A DNA stretch of 64,000 nucleotides, taken from Gammaproteobacteria bacterium Milos-ODIII6 (GTDB lineage Bacteria > Pseudomonadota > Gammaproteobacteria > Chromatiales > Chromatiaceae). Shown one piece after another: positions 44,684 through 53,583 of the stretch. Positions within the stretch are counted from its first letter, which is position 1, and each line of letters starts with the position of its first letter. Both the position numbers and the translations under genes were made by a program. The notes under the pieces are model-generated. The model ran no database searches. It worked only from the letters and a program-made list of their open reading frames with translations, and was not told the origin of the DNA. The stretch is from the NCBI GenBank assembly GCA_029228645.1, contig JAPTHR010000003.1:124001-188000 (forward strand), written 5' to 3'.

Positions 44684-45240
44684 GCAAACACCAGGGCGGA
44701 CACGATCACGCCGACGATGACCGCGATAGCCAGGTCGCTGATCACGGTGACCGCGGCCACCAGTATACTGATCAGGATGTCGGTCATCGGGACCTTGCCG
44801 ATCATTCTCAGGGTGGCCCATTCGAAGGTGCCCAGTACCACGATGAACTTGACGCCGACCAGGGCGGCGATCGGGATCAGCTCGATCAGGCCGGAGGCGA
44901 ACAGGATGAATGCCAGCAGGAACAGCGCTACGCTGATCCCGGACAATCGGCCGCGCCCGCCCGAATTGATGTTGATCAGCGACTGGCCGATCATCGCGCA
45001 GCCGCCCATGCCGCCGAAGAAGCCGTCGACCGTGTTGGCCACCCCCTGGCCGACGCATTCGCGGTTGCCACGCTCGCGCGTTTCGGTGATTTCGTCGATC
45101 AGGCTGAGGGTCAACAGCGACTCGATCAGGCCCACCCCGGCGAGAATCAGGCTGTGGGGCAGGGTGATCTCCAGGGTTTCCCAGGTCAGCGGAACCGCCG
45201 GGATGCTGAAGCTCGGCAGACCGCCGGCGATGGTCGCAGC
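44684..45240 (-). pseudogene. Partial duplicate of the SulP transporter gene
   Basis: About 185 codons read [20 protein letters not shown] through [20 protein letters not shown] to [13 protein letters not shown], the central part of the SulP protein at 39401-40957, with about sixteen differences by eye. Both ends leave the homology abruptly: upstream residues are unrelated, and after VFA comes low-complexity sequence. The N-terminal helices and the STAS domain are absent, so a working transporter is unlikely. The longer frame around it (44353-45366) is therefore not a real gene. Confidence 0.85.
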
Positions 45241-45478
45241 CAGGCCGCGTTCGTGCCTGGTTTGCTCACATCGGTTCATATCTGTACCGTCATATCCTGC
45301 TGATGACGAGCTTTGCACCAAGGTTGTGCGAACGCGTTTGTTGCGATCGAAATTATCCCTGATCAATCAACGAATTGGAGGCGGCATTGGGCAACGGTAC
45401 AGGTTTTGCTCGATGTTCTGGGATAATTCCATGCCGCTGGCGCCTCGTCCCCCGGAAAAGAGAGAAACAGATAAAACC

Positions 45479-46765
45479 ATGAGTAAAAAAGTAACCCTGA
45501 ATTATGAAGGCCAGTCACACGAATTCGATGTCCGCGTGGGTTCCGAGGGCGAGACCGGATTCGACATCTCTCAACTGCGCAGCAGAACCGGTTTGGTCAC
45601 CCTGGATTCCGGTTACGGCAACACCGGCAGTTGCGAGAGCGCGATTACATACATCGATGGTGAAAAAGGCGTATTGCGTTACCGGGGTATCCCGATCGAG
45701 CAGTTTGCCCAGTCTCCAAATTTCATCGAGGTGGCCTGGCTGCTGATATTCGGCAAACTGCCGACCACGGAGGAATACGCCGAGTTCGTCGTGGATCTTC
45801 GTCGGCATGCGAACCTGGACGAGGGCATGAAGCACCATTTCGAGGGCTTTCCCCGCCACGCCCATCCGATGGCTATTCTGTCGGCCATGATCAACGCGCT
45901 GTCCTGTTTCTATCCGGAGGTGATGGATGTGGACTCCCCGGAGAGCTTCCGCAACGCGTCGGCCCGTCTGATCAGCAAGGTCCGCACCATCGCCGCCTAT
46001 GCCTTTCGTCATTCCCAGGGACAGCCTTACAACTACCCCGATCCGCGCCTGACCTATGTGCCCAACTTCATGCACATGATGTTTTCGCAGCCCTATGTGC
46101 AGTACGAATGCGATGACACCGTGCGCACCGCGCTCAATCTGTTGTTGATACTGCACGCCGATCACGAGCAGAACTGCTCGACCTCGACCGTGAGGATGGT
46201 CGGGTCCAGCCAGGCCAATCTGTTCGCGTCCTGCTCGGCCGGCGTTTCCGCGTTGTGGGGACCCTTGCACGGAGGCGCCAACGTCGCGGTGTTGCAGATG
46301 CTGGAAAACATCCACAAGGGCAACCTTACCCCGGAGGAATACGTCAAGCTGGCCAAGGACAAGGAGAGCGGCGTTCGACTGATGGGCTTTGGTCATCGCG
46401 TCTACAAGAATTTCGACCCACGCGCGAATATCCTCTCGGAACAGGCCGGCAAGCTGTTTGCCGCCATGGACCGGAAGGATCCGTTACTCGATGTTGCCCG
46501 CAAGCTCGAGCAGATCGCGCTGGAAGACCCGTACTTCGTCGAGCGCAACCTGTATCCGAATGTCGATTTCTACAGTGGCATCATCCTGCGGGCGCTGGGT
46601 ATTCCCACCGACATGTTCACCGTGATGTTCGCCATCGGCAGGATGCCCGGGTGGATCGCGCACTGGTGGGAGCAAAACCAGACACCGGGCAGCCGGATTT
46701 CGCGTCCCCGCCAGATATATACCGGCAATCAACTATCGAACTACGTGCCCATGGATCAGCGTTGA
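45479..46765 (+). CDS. gltA: Citrate synthase (type II)
   Basis: A 428-residue enzyme joining oxaloacetate and acetyl-CoA at entry to the TCA cycle. Catalytic histidines and motifs: HADHEQNCSTSTVRMVGSSQ, GPLHGGANVAVL, MGFGHRVYKNFDPR and NVDFYSGIILRALG (catalytic Asp). The N-terminal beta-rich extension (VTLNYEGQSHEFDV, TLDSGYGNTGSCESAITYID) is typical of NADH-regulated hexameric enzymes of Gram-negative bacteria. ATG at 45479. It stands alone, without TCA neighbours. Confidence 0.96.
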   Translation: MSKKVTLNYEGQSHEFDVRVGSEGETGFDISQLRSRTGLVTLDSGYGNTGSCESAITYIDGEKGVLRYRGIPIEQFAQSPNFIEVAWLLIFGKLPTTEEYAEFVVDLRRHANLDEGMKHHFEGFPRHAHPMAILSAMINALSCFYPEVMDVDSPESFRNASARLISKVRTIAAYAFRHSQGQPYNYPDPRLTYVPNFMHMMFSQPYVQYECDDTVRTALNLLLILHADHEQNCSTSTVRMVGSSQANLFASCSAGVSALWGPLHGGANVAVLQMLENIHKGNLTPEEYVKLAKDKESGVRLMGFGHRVYKNFDPRANILSEQAGKLFAAMDRKDPLLDVARKLEQIALEDPYFVERNLYPNVDFYSGIILRALGIPTDMFTVMFAIGRMPGWIAHWWEQNQTPGSRISRPRQIYTGNQLSNYVPMDQR

Positions 46766-46995
46766 CAGGGAAGCGATAGACGTCATCGCAGGGGCTCTTC
46801 CCCCTGCCCCAGAATCCGCAGAGCAGATCGCCTGGAGGAAGAGGCGCCGTCGGCGATCACGCCGGACTGCGCTGCCGGATTCTGGGTCGGAAGCAGTGAT
46901 AAGTTGCAGCGTTGGGACAGTCGGCTATCGGCCAAAAGCGGACATAAGGAACCCCTCCGAAGCGGGGTCTGCTCGAACAGCTTGGGAGTTGTTCC

Positions 46996-47586
46996 TTACG
47001 TAAGCCTTCTCTTCCGAGCAAAGCCGACGCCCGCAAGGCCGAGACCCATTAGAGCAACGGTGGTTGGTTCAGGAATCTGACTATCTCTGGTATTCAGCGT
47101 CAGAGCGTAGTTTACAGTGCCGTCTGATTCTTGAAGGCGAATCGTGAATGTGGCGTTCGGCCCGAGTGGGCCGTTGCCTAAAAGCAAATCGCCTCCGACT
47201 AGAATCGTGGAGTTAACGCCTGAAAGCGAAGGATCTCCAAAACCGGAGGTAATAAATCCAGCACCAGGCGACCCGGCAATGGCGCCATTGAAAATTTCAA
47301 ATCGTGAAACGTTTGGAGCTGCAGGGTCGTCGTAAGAAGCCACTATTATGGAATCTAGCGTCTGGGTTCCACCTAATGTAAAAGTAAAGTAATCCGTATC
47401 AGATAGCTCTGGGCCGATCGAGCCAATAAGATCATTCGAACCCACTCCCAAGTTCAGAAGGGTTGGAGATGAAGGGATATTCGAAAGAGGGCCATCCACG
47501 CTTTCGTCATAAATTACAGTTGCGCTTGCGTTCCAAGGAAACATTACGCTTGCGGCTGCGAACAGAACTACAAATTTCATTTTCAT
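46996..47586 (-). CDS. PEP-CTERM sorting-domain protein 1
   Basis: A 196-residue exported protein. A signal peptide (FVVLFAAASVMFPWNASA) precedes a Ser/Gly/Asp-rich beta domain without known motif. The C-terminus is a textbook PEP-CTERM signal: IPEPTTVALMGLGLAGVGF followed by ARKRR. Exosortase cleaves such tails after transport, releasing or anchoring the protein at the cell surface. The last 66 bp of coding DNA before PEP is identical to that of the next gene. Start at ATG 47586. Exosortase is not in the window. Confidence 0.9.
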   Translation of the reverse strand: MKMKFVVLFAAASVMFPWNASATVIYDESVDGPLSNIPSSPTLLNLGVGSNDLIGSIGPELSDTDYFTFTLGGTQTLDSIIVASYDDPAAPNVSRFEIFNGAIAGSPGAGFITSGFGDPSLSGVNSTILVGGDLLLGNGPLGPNATFTIRLQESDGTVNYALTLNTRDSQIPEPTTVALMGLGLAGVGFARKRRLT

Positions 47587-47635
47587 ATCCACCGAAAGAC
47601 TCATCGCCTAAAATAGAAAAGCATCAGGAGCGGTT

Positions 47636-48181
47636 TTAAGCTCGCTTTTTCTTCCGAGCAAAGCCGACGCCCGCAAGGCCGAGACCCATTAGAGCAACGG
47701 TGGTTGGTTCAGGAATTCCGGTGGTCCCCGTAGCGATATAACGAGTTTGACCGACTCCCGGTTGGGGCACAAAATCCTCGAAGGATGTGGAAGAAATCAC
47801 AACTGGCGAGGACATGCCGGACCAAATCGGCGAATCAAAAATTAGAACTAATATCGAATCAACTGAATCTGAAAGAAAACTAATACCCAAAGTTCCTATT
47901 AATCCTGTACTGCCAATAGGCACTGGGTTATACCCAAGGGCAGTGGAATAGTGTAGTGCCGGAAAGGAGCCGGTTGCCGATGTGTCTATGTCTATGTCGG
48001 ATCTCGACCCTGGGGGGGAGTCATCGTATATGAAGCTTCCCCGCAATGTTCCACCGTCGTCAAAAACCCCTTGGAGGTTGTAAGTCATCGGCACAGCGTG
48101 TGCGGTGCTTGCAGCGCCAAATAGTGCCGCAATCCCAAATATGGCTACGCTGATAAGCCAACCTATTATTTTCCTCCCCAT
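47636..48181 (-). CDS. PEP-CTERM sorting-domain protein 2
   Basis: A 181-residue protein with signal peptide (IGWLISVAIFGIAALFGAAS, ending AHA), a strand-rich middle (MTYNLQGVFDDGGTLRGSFI, DSVDSILVLIFDS) and the C-terminal IPEPTTVALMGLGLAGVGF with ARKKKR. The repeated tail shows that the sorting signal spread by duplication or gene conversion while the bodies differ. ATG at 48181. It lies upstream of, and in line with, protein 1. Confidence 0.9.
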   Translation of the reverse strand: MGRKIIGWLISVAIFGIAALFGAASTAHAVPMTYNLQGVFDDGGTLRGSFIYDDSPPGSRSDIDIDTSATGSFPALHYSTALGYNPVPIGSTGLIGTLGISFLSDSVDSILVLIFDSPIWSGMSSPVVISSTSFEDFVPQPGVGQTRYIATGTTGIPEPTTVALMGLGLAGVGFARKKKRA

Positions 48182-48564
48182 AACATTATCTCTCCGTATT
48201 CTTCAGTCTCCATACAAGTGATTTGTAAGGCATGCAATATCCGCACCCAAGCGCTTTTATCTCTTTAACTCAGATACTTAACTTCCGGTAGCCCTAAAAA
48301 CAATCATGGGTATGTAAAAATTTCTGACACCGTCTATTGACGAGCAGATCAAGGTCCCCTTCGGTCGCAGAACGGACTGATCGGGGCTAGGAGGTCGATC
48401 TTCTAGGCTCTAGGGTCACTGACCGGCCAATTCCTGACGTAAACAGGTTGCCGTCCGGAATCCTAGGCGGTGATGACAGCGAGCCTGCACTCACCGGTGC
48501 AACAGATTTGGCACCTTCACATGTATGCTATATTGCACCAATCGTATGACTCTTGGGTAACGCC
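48182..48564. other. Intergenic region
   Basis: About 380 bp between the divergent PEP-CTERM and parD genes. No gene supported. The AT-rich part just before parD (TATGCTATATTGCACC near 48534) probably holds the parDE promoter/operator. Confidence 0.4.
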
Positions 48565-48810
48565 ATGGCCACCGTTCGCAAGACAATTACACTGACCGAC
48601 GCTCAGGATGATTGGATCAAGTCGCAGGTAGCAAACGGCGACTTCACGAATGACAGTGAGTATTTCCGAGATCTCATTCGCCGCGATCAAGAAAAAGAAC
48701 GCGCGCTGAAGGCGGCTATTGACGAGGGATTGGCAAGCGGCCCGAGCACTCGAAGTATTGAAGATATTTGGGCGGAGGCCGAAGCGCGGTACGTGGCGTC
48801 AGGTGAGTGA
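48565..48810 (+). CDS. parD: ParD-like antitoxin (type II)
   Basis: An 81-residue ribbon-helix-helix antitoxin. TVRKTITLTDAQDDWIKSQV is the DNA-binding strand and first helix; the C-terminal acidic, Ala/Glu-rich part would wrap the toxin. ATG at 48565. It overlaps parE by 8 bp, the usual antitoxin-first operon, and should autorepress it. Confidence 0.9.
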   Translation: MATVRKTITLTDAQDDWIKSQVANGDFTNDSEYFRDLIRRDQEKERALKAAIDEGLASGPSTRSIEDIWAEAEARYVASGE

Positions 48811-49093
48811 TTGCCGCCTTTCTCGACGTGCGGCAACTGATCTCGAGGCGATTGCTGCGTTCTCGATCGACCGCTTTGGAATCGAACAGGCACGAGGATA
48901 TCGAGACGAGCTGATCGCTTGCTTCTCGAATCTCGTAGCGAATCCGAGCCTCGGCCGACGAGCCGAGCAGCTGGCCAAAGGTCTCCGCCGCTTTGAGCAT
49001 GGCTCGCACATCATCTTCTACACGCGCGAAGGTGATGATGTTTTCGTCGTGCGCGTGCTTCATTACCGAATGGATGCCGGCCGACACCTCTAG
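48803..49093 (+). CDS. parE: ParE/RelE-superfamily toxin
   Basis: A 96-residue toxin-fold protein from GTG 48803. RLSRRAATDLEAIAAFSIDR, GRRAEQLAKGLRRFEHGSH and VFVVRVLHYRMDAGRHL match ParE: basic N-terminal helices, then RRFEHGSHIIFY and a C-terminal strand with RVLHYRMD. ParE poisons DNA gyrase. It overlaps parD. Confidence 0.9.
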   Translation: MSDCRLSRRAATDLEAIAAFSIDRFGIEQARGYRDELIACFSNLVANPSLGRRAEQLAKGLRRFEHGSHIIFYTREGDDVFVVRVLHYRMDAGRHL

Positions 49094-49442
49094 CAACCCG
49101 ATTGATCCTGGCGTATCGGCGTCGATTTCCCCTTGGATCACTCGTGAAACAGCAGGACGTGTTAAGGGCTGCCGGATCCCTGCCCACAGCAACAGGCCTG
49201 CGGGTATTCACCGAGTTTCAAAGGGCTGGCGTCGGACAAGCCTTTACAACAGCCGTCCATCGCATGTTCTACTCGGGTATCGGCTTCAAGCGCATTTCGG
49301 AGATTTACCCGGGTGACTGCGACCGGCAGCGGTCGGCCCAAGCAGACGTTGCAGGTGCACCCGCGGTAAGAGACGGATCCATTGGAAGCGGATCATTCGG
49401 TACGGCACCGGCAGTGCCTGAAAACAGTCAACAGGAGACGCA
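49094..49442. other. Intergenic, no supported gene
   Basis: About 350 bp. A frame covers 49102-49521 but it has an irregular composition and overlaps the better supported small gene at 49443. I see no conserved feature. Confidence 0.4.
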
Positions 49443-49586
49443 ATGGCCAAACCCAATTACGCATTCGAGAAACGCCAGAGAGACCTCGCCAAGAAGCGAA
49501 AGAAAGAAGAAAAGCGGCTGAAGAAGAAAGGCCCGACACCCGAAGAGGGGCCGGAGACGCCGACCGCAGACACCGCCACGGACTGA
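49443..49586 (+). CDS. Small basic conserved protein (47 residues)
   Basis: ATG with AGGAGA upstream opens 47 codons reading MAKPNYAFEKRQRDLAKKRK and continuing Lys/Glu-rich, then Pro/Thr-rich. I recall very similar small proteins (M-A-x-P-N-Y-A-F-E-K-R-Q-R) in many proteobacteria; their function is not known. The highly basic helix suggests nucleic-acid or ribosome contact. Confidence 0.75.
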   Translation: MAKPNYAFEKRQRDLAKKRKKEEKRLKKKGPTPEEGPETPTADTATD

Positions 49587-49715
49587 GCCCAGCCAGGACG
49601 CATCGAGAGACGCCCGCTCAGGCACGCTGCGGATCGGTCCCCACCAACGGGGGCGAAAAGGGACCCGAAAGCGCCGTAAGATATAGGGCAATCAGAGACA
49701 CCGATCCGAAACGTT

Positions 49716-50186
49716 ATGTTTTTCAACCCACCGGAACTCGAACCGCTATACGTGTCGCGAAGCGATGATGGCAACCCGCTAAGCAGTTTCTCGCGCCACG
49801 GCTTTTCCCTGGATGACGAGGACTGGCAAACGGTTGAGCACTATTTCCAAGGTATGAAGTTCACGGACCCGGAGCAACGGGCGGCCATCCGCAACACGGC
49901 CTCCCCGGCAGAGGCCGGGCAGCTAGCCGAACAACATGCCCGAGCCGTACGCAAGGATTGGAAGAAGATCCGACAAACTGTCATGACCCGCGGCTTGTAC
50001 ATCAAGTGCCGCACACATCCCGAGGTCGCCAAAGCACTGTTGATGACCGATACCCGAAAGATCGTCGAAAACTCAATGTACGATTATTACTGGGGTTGCG
50101 GGCGGGACGGCCGGGGGCACAACACCTATGGCAAGGTATTGATGGCAGTTCGGGAAAAGCTCAAGACTGAAGAAACAGATGAGTGA
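49716..50186 (+). CDS. NADAR-family protein (YbiA-like)
   Basis: A 156-residue protein with the NADAR pattern: a start like SSFSRHGFSLDDEDWQTVEHYFQ, then KFTDPEQRAAIRNTASPAEA, VMTRGLYIKCRTHPEVAKAL and DYYWGCGRDGRGHNTYGKVL. NADAR proteins hydrolyse ADP-ribose or riboflavin-pathway N-glycosides. Conserved Glu in VEHYFQ and the WGCGRDGRG loop are intact. Isolated gene after an unrelated small gene. Confidence 0.88.
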   Translation: MFFNPPELEPLYVSRSDDGNPLSSFSRHGFSLDDEDWQTVEHYFQGMKFTDPEQRAAIRNTASPAEAGQLAEQHARAVRKDWKKIRQTVMTRGLYIKCRTHPEVAKALLMTDTRKIVENSMYDYYWGCGRDGRGHNTYGKVLMAVREKLKTEETDE

Positions 50187-50579
50187 CATAGCCAAGGAAA
50201 AAATGCGCGCTACGGCAACGTCTGACACCGTGCTGGAGGCGCTCTGAGTGCCACCCGGGAGCCCACGAGTCTCAGCGAGAGATGTCCACTCTGGTCGCTG
50301 AAGAGACTGCATCAAGTCGAAAGTCGGCTCATCTGGGCTGGTAGGTCGTTAACTGGCCCTCAAGTGACCTCCTCAGGGGACTTCACCTCGGAATCGAGCC
50401 CGGTTTTCGCCGGAACACTGGAAAACCCGTCCAGCCACTCCTTGTCGGCAGACTAATATTGCCAGTAGCCGTTGGTTGCCGTGCACAGGTCATGTCCCGG
50501 GGAGCGGGTTCTATGATGTCCGAGCAATGGGCAGCTGCTTTACGCGGATCACAGTACCAATGCACCTTTGGAGGAGCTC
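50187..50579. other. Intergenic, no supported gene
   Basis: About 390 bp of moderate GC with no conserved frame. Only the ribosome site GGAGGAG just before the next gene is clear. Confidence 0.4.
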
Positions 50580-50780
50580 ATGGACCCGTTGACCATTTTT
50601 ATCATTATTGCCTTTTTAGCCGCTGCCGCCTCGCTGGTATTGGGGGTTGTCTCCATGGGGCGAGGGGGTGAATTCGATGAACAGCACAGCGGCCAGTACA
50701 TGCGCGCCAGGGTAATCGCCCAAGGCGTAGCCGCATTTTTCATTCTGGTAGCGCTCATAGCTCGATGGATGGGGCTGTAA
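50580..50780 (+). CDS. Small twin-transmembrane (HIG1-like) protein
   Basis: A 66-residue inner-membrane protein with two helices: PLTIFIIIAFLAAAASLVLG and VIAQGVAAFFILVALIARWM. Between them lies a conserved-looking hydrophilic loop GRGGEFDEQHSGQYMRARV. This matches the HIG1/twin-TM family associated with cytochrome oxidase assembly. ATG at 50580 after GGAGGAG. Function not shown. Confidence 0.78.
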   Translation: MDPLTIFIIIAFLAAAASLVLGVVSMGRGGEFDEQHSGQYMRARVIAQGVAAFFILVALIARWMGL

Positions 50781-51161
50781 GCCTTAGCTCATCCGTCGCC
50801 ACTCCCGTGGGGGTATCGGTAATAGGCGGACTTCATGCAGCTTGTGACTAACCTGAATGATTCCCCGCAGCCGATGCCCCATTGCTCTAAGACGAAACAG
50901 GCCTTCCCTAAATATCGGCTGGTTGTTGCAGGCGGATGCCATTTGCTTCAGGGACGAAGGAAACCGGCCAGTAACGGGCATTACCGGACCAAGAGAGGAA
51001 GGTCCACCTGCTTCGCCGCCGGGTTCCTTTGCAGCGCTACGCAATCGGGAAATTTTCCACTGCCCGGGAGTCCTGCCCCCAAATTTACACAGAGGGGGAG
51101 ACAGACGGGGAGAATTAGAATATAGTATATTAACATGTTCTAATATTCCTCAGGTGTAGTT
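50781..51161. other. Intergenic with candidate promoter at 51115-51143
   Basis: Mostly unremarkable. Near its end an AT-rich inverted repeat TTAGAA-N17-TTCTAA (51115-51143) encloses TATAGT and TATATT elements, only about 20 bp before the next gene; it could be an operator and promoter for the SPOR-domain gene. Confidence 0.4.
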
Positions 51162-52502
51162 GTGTCCTCTGATCCCGCCGCTCGCGTTTATCCACTGATT
51201 CCCAGCGACCCTTCTCCTTCCGGCCAAGCGGAACAACAGCTCAACAACCTGGCAACCCTGGAAGCCGCCCGCCAATCAGGTCAGCAACAGTTGTCGCTAC
51301 GCCTGGAGCAACTTGTGGGGCAGCTGCAAGCCCGTGGCGACGATGTCGAACTGCAGGCTGACACCCTGGAACCCATTACCGAGGCGATCACCGCGCTTGC
51401 AGTTGACCTGGGGATGAGAGGCGAAGACCTGGAGGGAGCACTGGGTCAGATTGAAACACGCGTCGCGCAACTGGATGCGGCAAGACTGACGCTGATTGCC
51501 CAAACCGAGGGTCTGGCATCGAAGACGGAGGATCTTCGTGCCGACCAGGGCAAACTCTCCACCCTGCTGGGCAGCCTGGCGGACAGGCTGAACGAAAACG
51601 CAAGCCGCCAGCAAGCCGTATTGAAGCGCTTGCAGGACAGAACCGTACTCCTCGACCAAGTGGATGAGGGTCTCGGACAGGAAATTGAGGGCGAGCGCCA
51701 ACGCCTGGACGACCTCGACCCAAGGGTCTCGCGTCTTGAAGAGGAAGGGGACCGATTGGAACGCGAAGGCCGGGAGGCTGCCGGGAAAAGCCGTCGGCTT
51801 GGCCTTTTTATCCGTCGCCTGGCGTGGTCCACCGGAATTTTCGCCGCACTGGCCGTAATTGGCCTGGGCCTATTGGGTTATTACTCGGCGCTAAACGACC
51901 AGAAAACCGAAAACATCCTCTCGACCGTGGGTATGCAACAGCAGAAATTGGACAGCCTGCCGGGTTCTTTCGATTCGCTGGGCCAGGAAATGACAGATAT
52001 CGTGTCCGGCCTGGACTCTTTGTATCAGGTGATGAATGAAGGGGATGCAATTCTCGGTCGGCGCATCGATGACGTGAGCAACGGTATGGCTCTGGTCAGC
52101 GCGCAACTTGCCGAGATCCAAAAACGACTGGACGCACCCAAAGAGCCGCTGTCCAGGGGCGCATTCGACTTGTCCGGTATTAACAATGACGAATGGTTGC
52201 TGAAACAGGCACCTGAAAATTACACCGTTCAGGTTGTCGGGGTGTACGGCAAGAACGCGATAGCAAATTTCATCGGACGCTACCGCCAACAACTCGACCT
52301 GGAGCAGATAGCGGTCGTACACATCTTGCGCCGGGGACGTGATTGGTTCGTGCTGCTGCAGGGGGGATACGCCTCAGCTGCAGATGCCAGCGTGGCCGCC
52401 GAAGCGCTGCCAGCAGTGCTGCAAAAAAACGGACCCTATGTGCGCGCCTTTGATCCGCTACAGGAGCAAGTCCGGTATCGGCAGAGCCTGCAGGCGCAAT
52501 GA
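51162..52502 (+). CDS. Coiled-coil membrane protein with C-terminal SPOR domain
   Basis: A 446-residue protein from GTG 51162. Residues about 20-210 are cytoplasmic coiled coil (many QLNNLATLEAARQSGQQQL-type and DDLDPRVSRLEEEGDRLERE heptads), one helix (WSTGIFAALAVIGLGLLGYY) spans the membrane, a second coiled coil follows in the periplasm, and residues about 350-430 resemble a SPOR domain (YTVQVVGVYGKNAIANFIGR, WFVLLQGGYASAADASVAA). SPOR domains bind denuded peptidoglycan at division sites. The long cytoplasmic coil is unusual and hints at an envelope-cytoskeleton link. Confidence 0.78.
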   Translation: MSSDPAARVYPLIPSDPSPSGQAEQQLNNLATLEAARQSGQQQLSLRLEQLVGQLQARGDDVELQADTLEPITEAITALAVDLGMRGEDLEGALGQIETRVAQLDAARLTLIAQTEGLASKTEDLRADQGKLSTLLGSLADRLNENASRQQAVLKRLQDRTVLLDQVDEGLGQEIEGERQRLDDLDPRVSRLEEEGDRLEREGREAAGKSRRLGLFIRRLAWSTGIFAALAVIGLGLLGYYSALNDQKTENILSTVGMQQQKLDSLPGSFDSLGQEMTDIVSGLDSLYQVMNEGDAILGRRIDDVSNGMALVSAQLAEIQKRLDAPKEPLSRGAFDLSGINNDEWLLKQAPENYTVQVVGVYGKNAIANFIGRYRQQLDLEQIAVVHILRRGRDWFVLLQGGYASAADASVAAEALPAVLQKNGPYVRAFDPLQEQVRYRQSLQAQ

Positions 52503-52728
52503 CTGTAAGAATCTGGTCCTTCTTCAACCTGGCGATGAATCAGGGCCGGATTCCCCGCTCCATGGCCGCTCTGCGTAGCAGGTCGCCAGCATCGACCACG
52601 ATGTCCGGGGGCTGGTAACTGTGATGAACGTGATGCCCGCTTAAGCCAGAAGATGGGTGCAAGCGGCTGCAGTGCAGGAACGCAAACAGACCGGGGGCGG
52701 ACGAAAACGTGGTCTGTCCCGCAATAAG

Positions 52729-52928
52729 GGGGCTTCTGAATACTCGCAAGCAAACAGCTTGAGCGCTAAATGTCCCGGCTGTTCGTTCCGAACCTTCGCA
52801 ACACCCCAGGGCGCCTTCTTGCGCGCGAGCGCGATTCACCTTGGAGCTGGCTATTACCTGCGGTTCGCGCCTCGACCTGAAACATCTGGCATCTCAATCT
52901 GAAATGCCCAGAGTGCTTGGAAGTCCCC
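52729..52928. repeat. Degenerate copies of a 67-bp palindromic repeat
   Basis: GGGGCTTCTGAATACTC then CAAACAGCTTGAGCGCTAAA and TGTCCC (52729-52776) match, in reverse orientation, the complete element at 53349-53415. A further partial right end, AAATGCCCAGAGTGCTTGG and AAGTCCCC, lies at 52902-52928. They flank the haemoglobin gene on its 3' side. The remaining part of 52503-52940 shows no gene. Confidence 0.65.
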
Positions 52929-52940
52929 TTGATTTGCGAA

Positions 52941-53306
52941 TCAGACCCCGATGATCTCGCCACGCATGCTGTACAACACGAAAAGCACCTCTTCCTGGGT
53001 GCGCTGATCAATATTGTTGGCGCTCAAGGCGGTAAGAATATCGTCCAGTACCGCCATGAACTCAGTGGCATTGATATTCATGCCCTTGTGCGCTTCCGCC
53101 ATGTTCCGGCCTTTGTACACATCGGGCCCACCGGTACCAGCGATAAAAAAAGTCGCAGCTGCGTTCTTGAGTTCTTCTACATTGGCCGTCGCGTTCTCAT
53201 AGCGGGTGGCAATAATGGGGTTGGCCAAGTGATTGTCTACCGCATCGCTGGCAATCTGGGTAATGCCTTCACTGCGGCCAAGTCTTTCGTATAGGGATTC
53301 GCTCAC
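52941..53306 (-). CDS. Group I truncated haemoglobin
   Basis: A 121-residue 2-on-2 globin. SLYERLGRSEGITQIASDAV, the GTGGPDVYKGRNMAEAHKGM segment with the proximal His in AHKGM, and FMAVLDDILTAL match group I trHb (GlbN). Such globins bind O2 or NO and often protect against nitrosative stress. ATG at 53306. Flanked on both sides by copies of a small palindromic repeat. Confidence 0.92.
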   Translation of the reverse strand: MSESLYERLGRSEGITQIASDAVDNHLANPIIATRYENATANVEELKNAAATFFIAGTGGPDVYKGRNMAEAHKGMNINATEFMAVLDDILTALSANNIDQRTQEEVLFVLYSMRGEIIGV

Positions 53307-53348
53307 AAATGCCTCTCCTCAGTCGGTTGGTGTATGCCGGGAGATAAA

Positions 53349-53415
53349 GGGGATATCTGAATACTCGGGGCATTTGTCGCTCAAGCTGTTTACTCATGAG
53401 TATTTAGAAGTCCCC
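53349..53415. repeat. 67-bp palindromic repeat, complete copy
   Basis: Ends GGGGATATCTGAATACTC and GAGTATTTAGAAGTCCCC are inverted repeats of each other; the core reads GCATTTGTCGCTCAAGCTG. Related, degenerate copies lie at 52729-52928 on the other side of the haemoglobin gene. No coding capacity; possible MITE. Confidence 0.7.
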
Positions 53416-53583
53416 TCTAGTGTAGGAAGGCTCAAAGAAGTGTCCAGTGAAAAAAGACGGATTCATTTTCCGCAAAGGTCGCAAACCCGTAATCAACAAC
53501 CTTGGTAGTTGCAGCCAGCCGGTTCGCCAAACCCGAACATCCCGTATCGAGGGTGATCCACGCGACGTCGACAGCCAGTAGTT

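Noticed and set aside
44353-45366. A 337-residue SulP gene
   Set aside because: Only the middle matches SulP; both ends are unrelated and essential parts are missing, so it is listed as a partial duplicate.
49102-49521. A 139-codon frame after parE
   Set aside because: It overlaps the small conserved gene at 49443 in another frame and has irregular composition.
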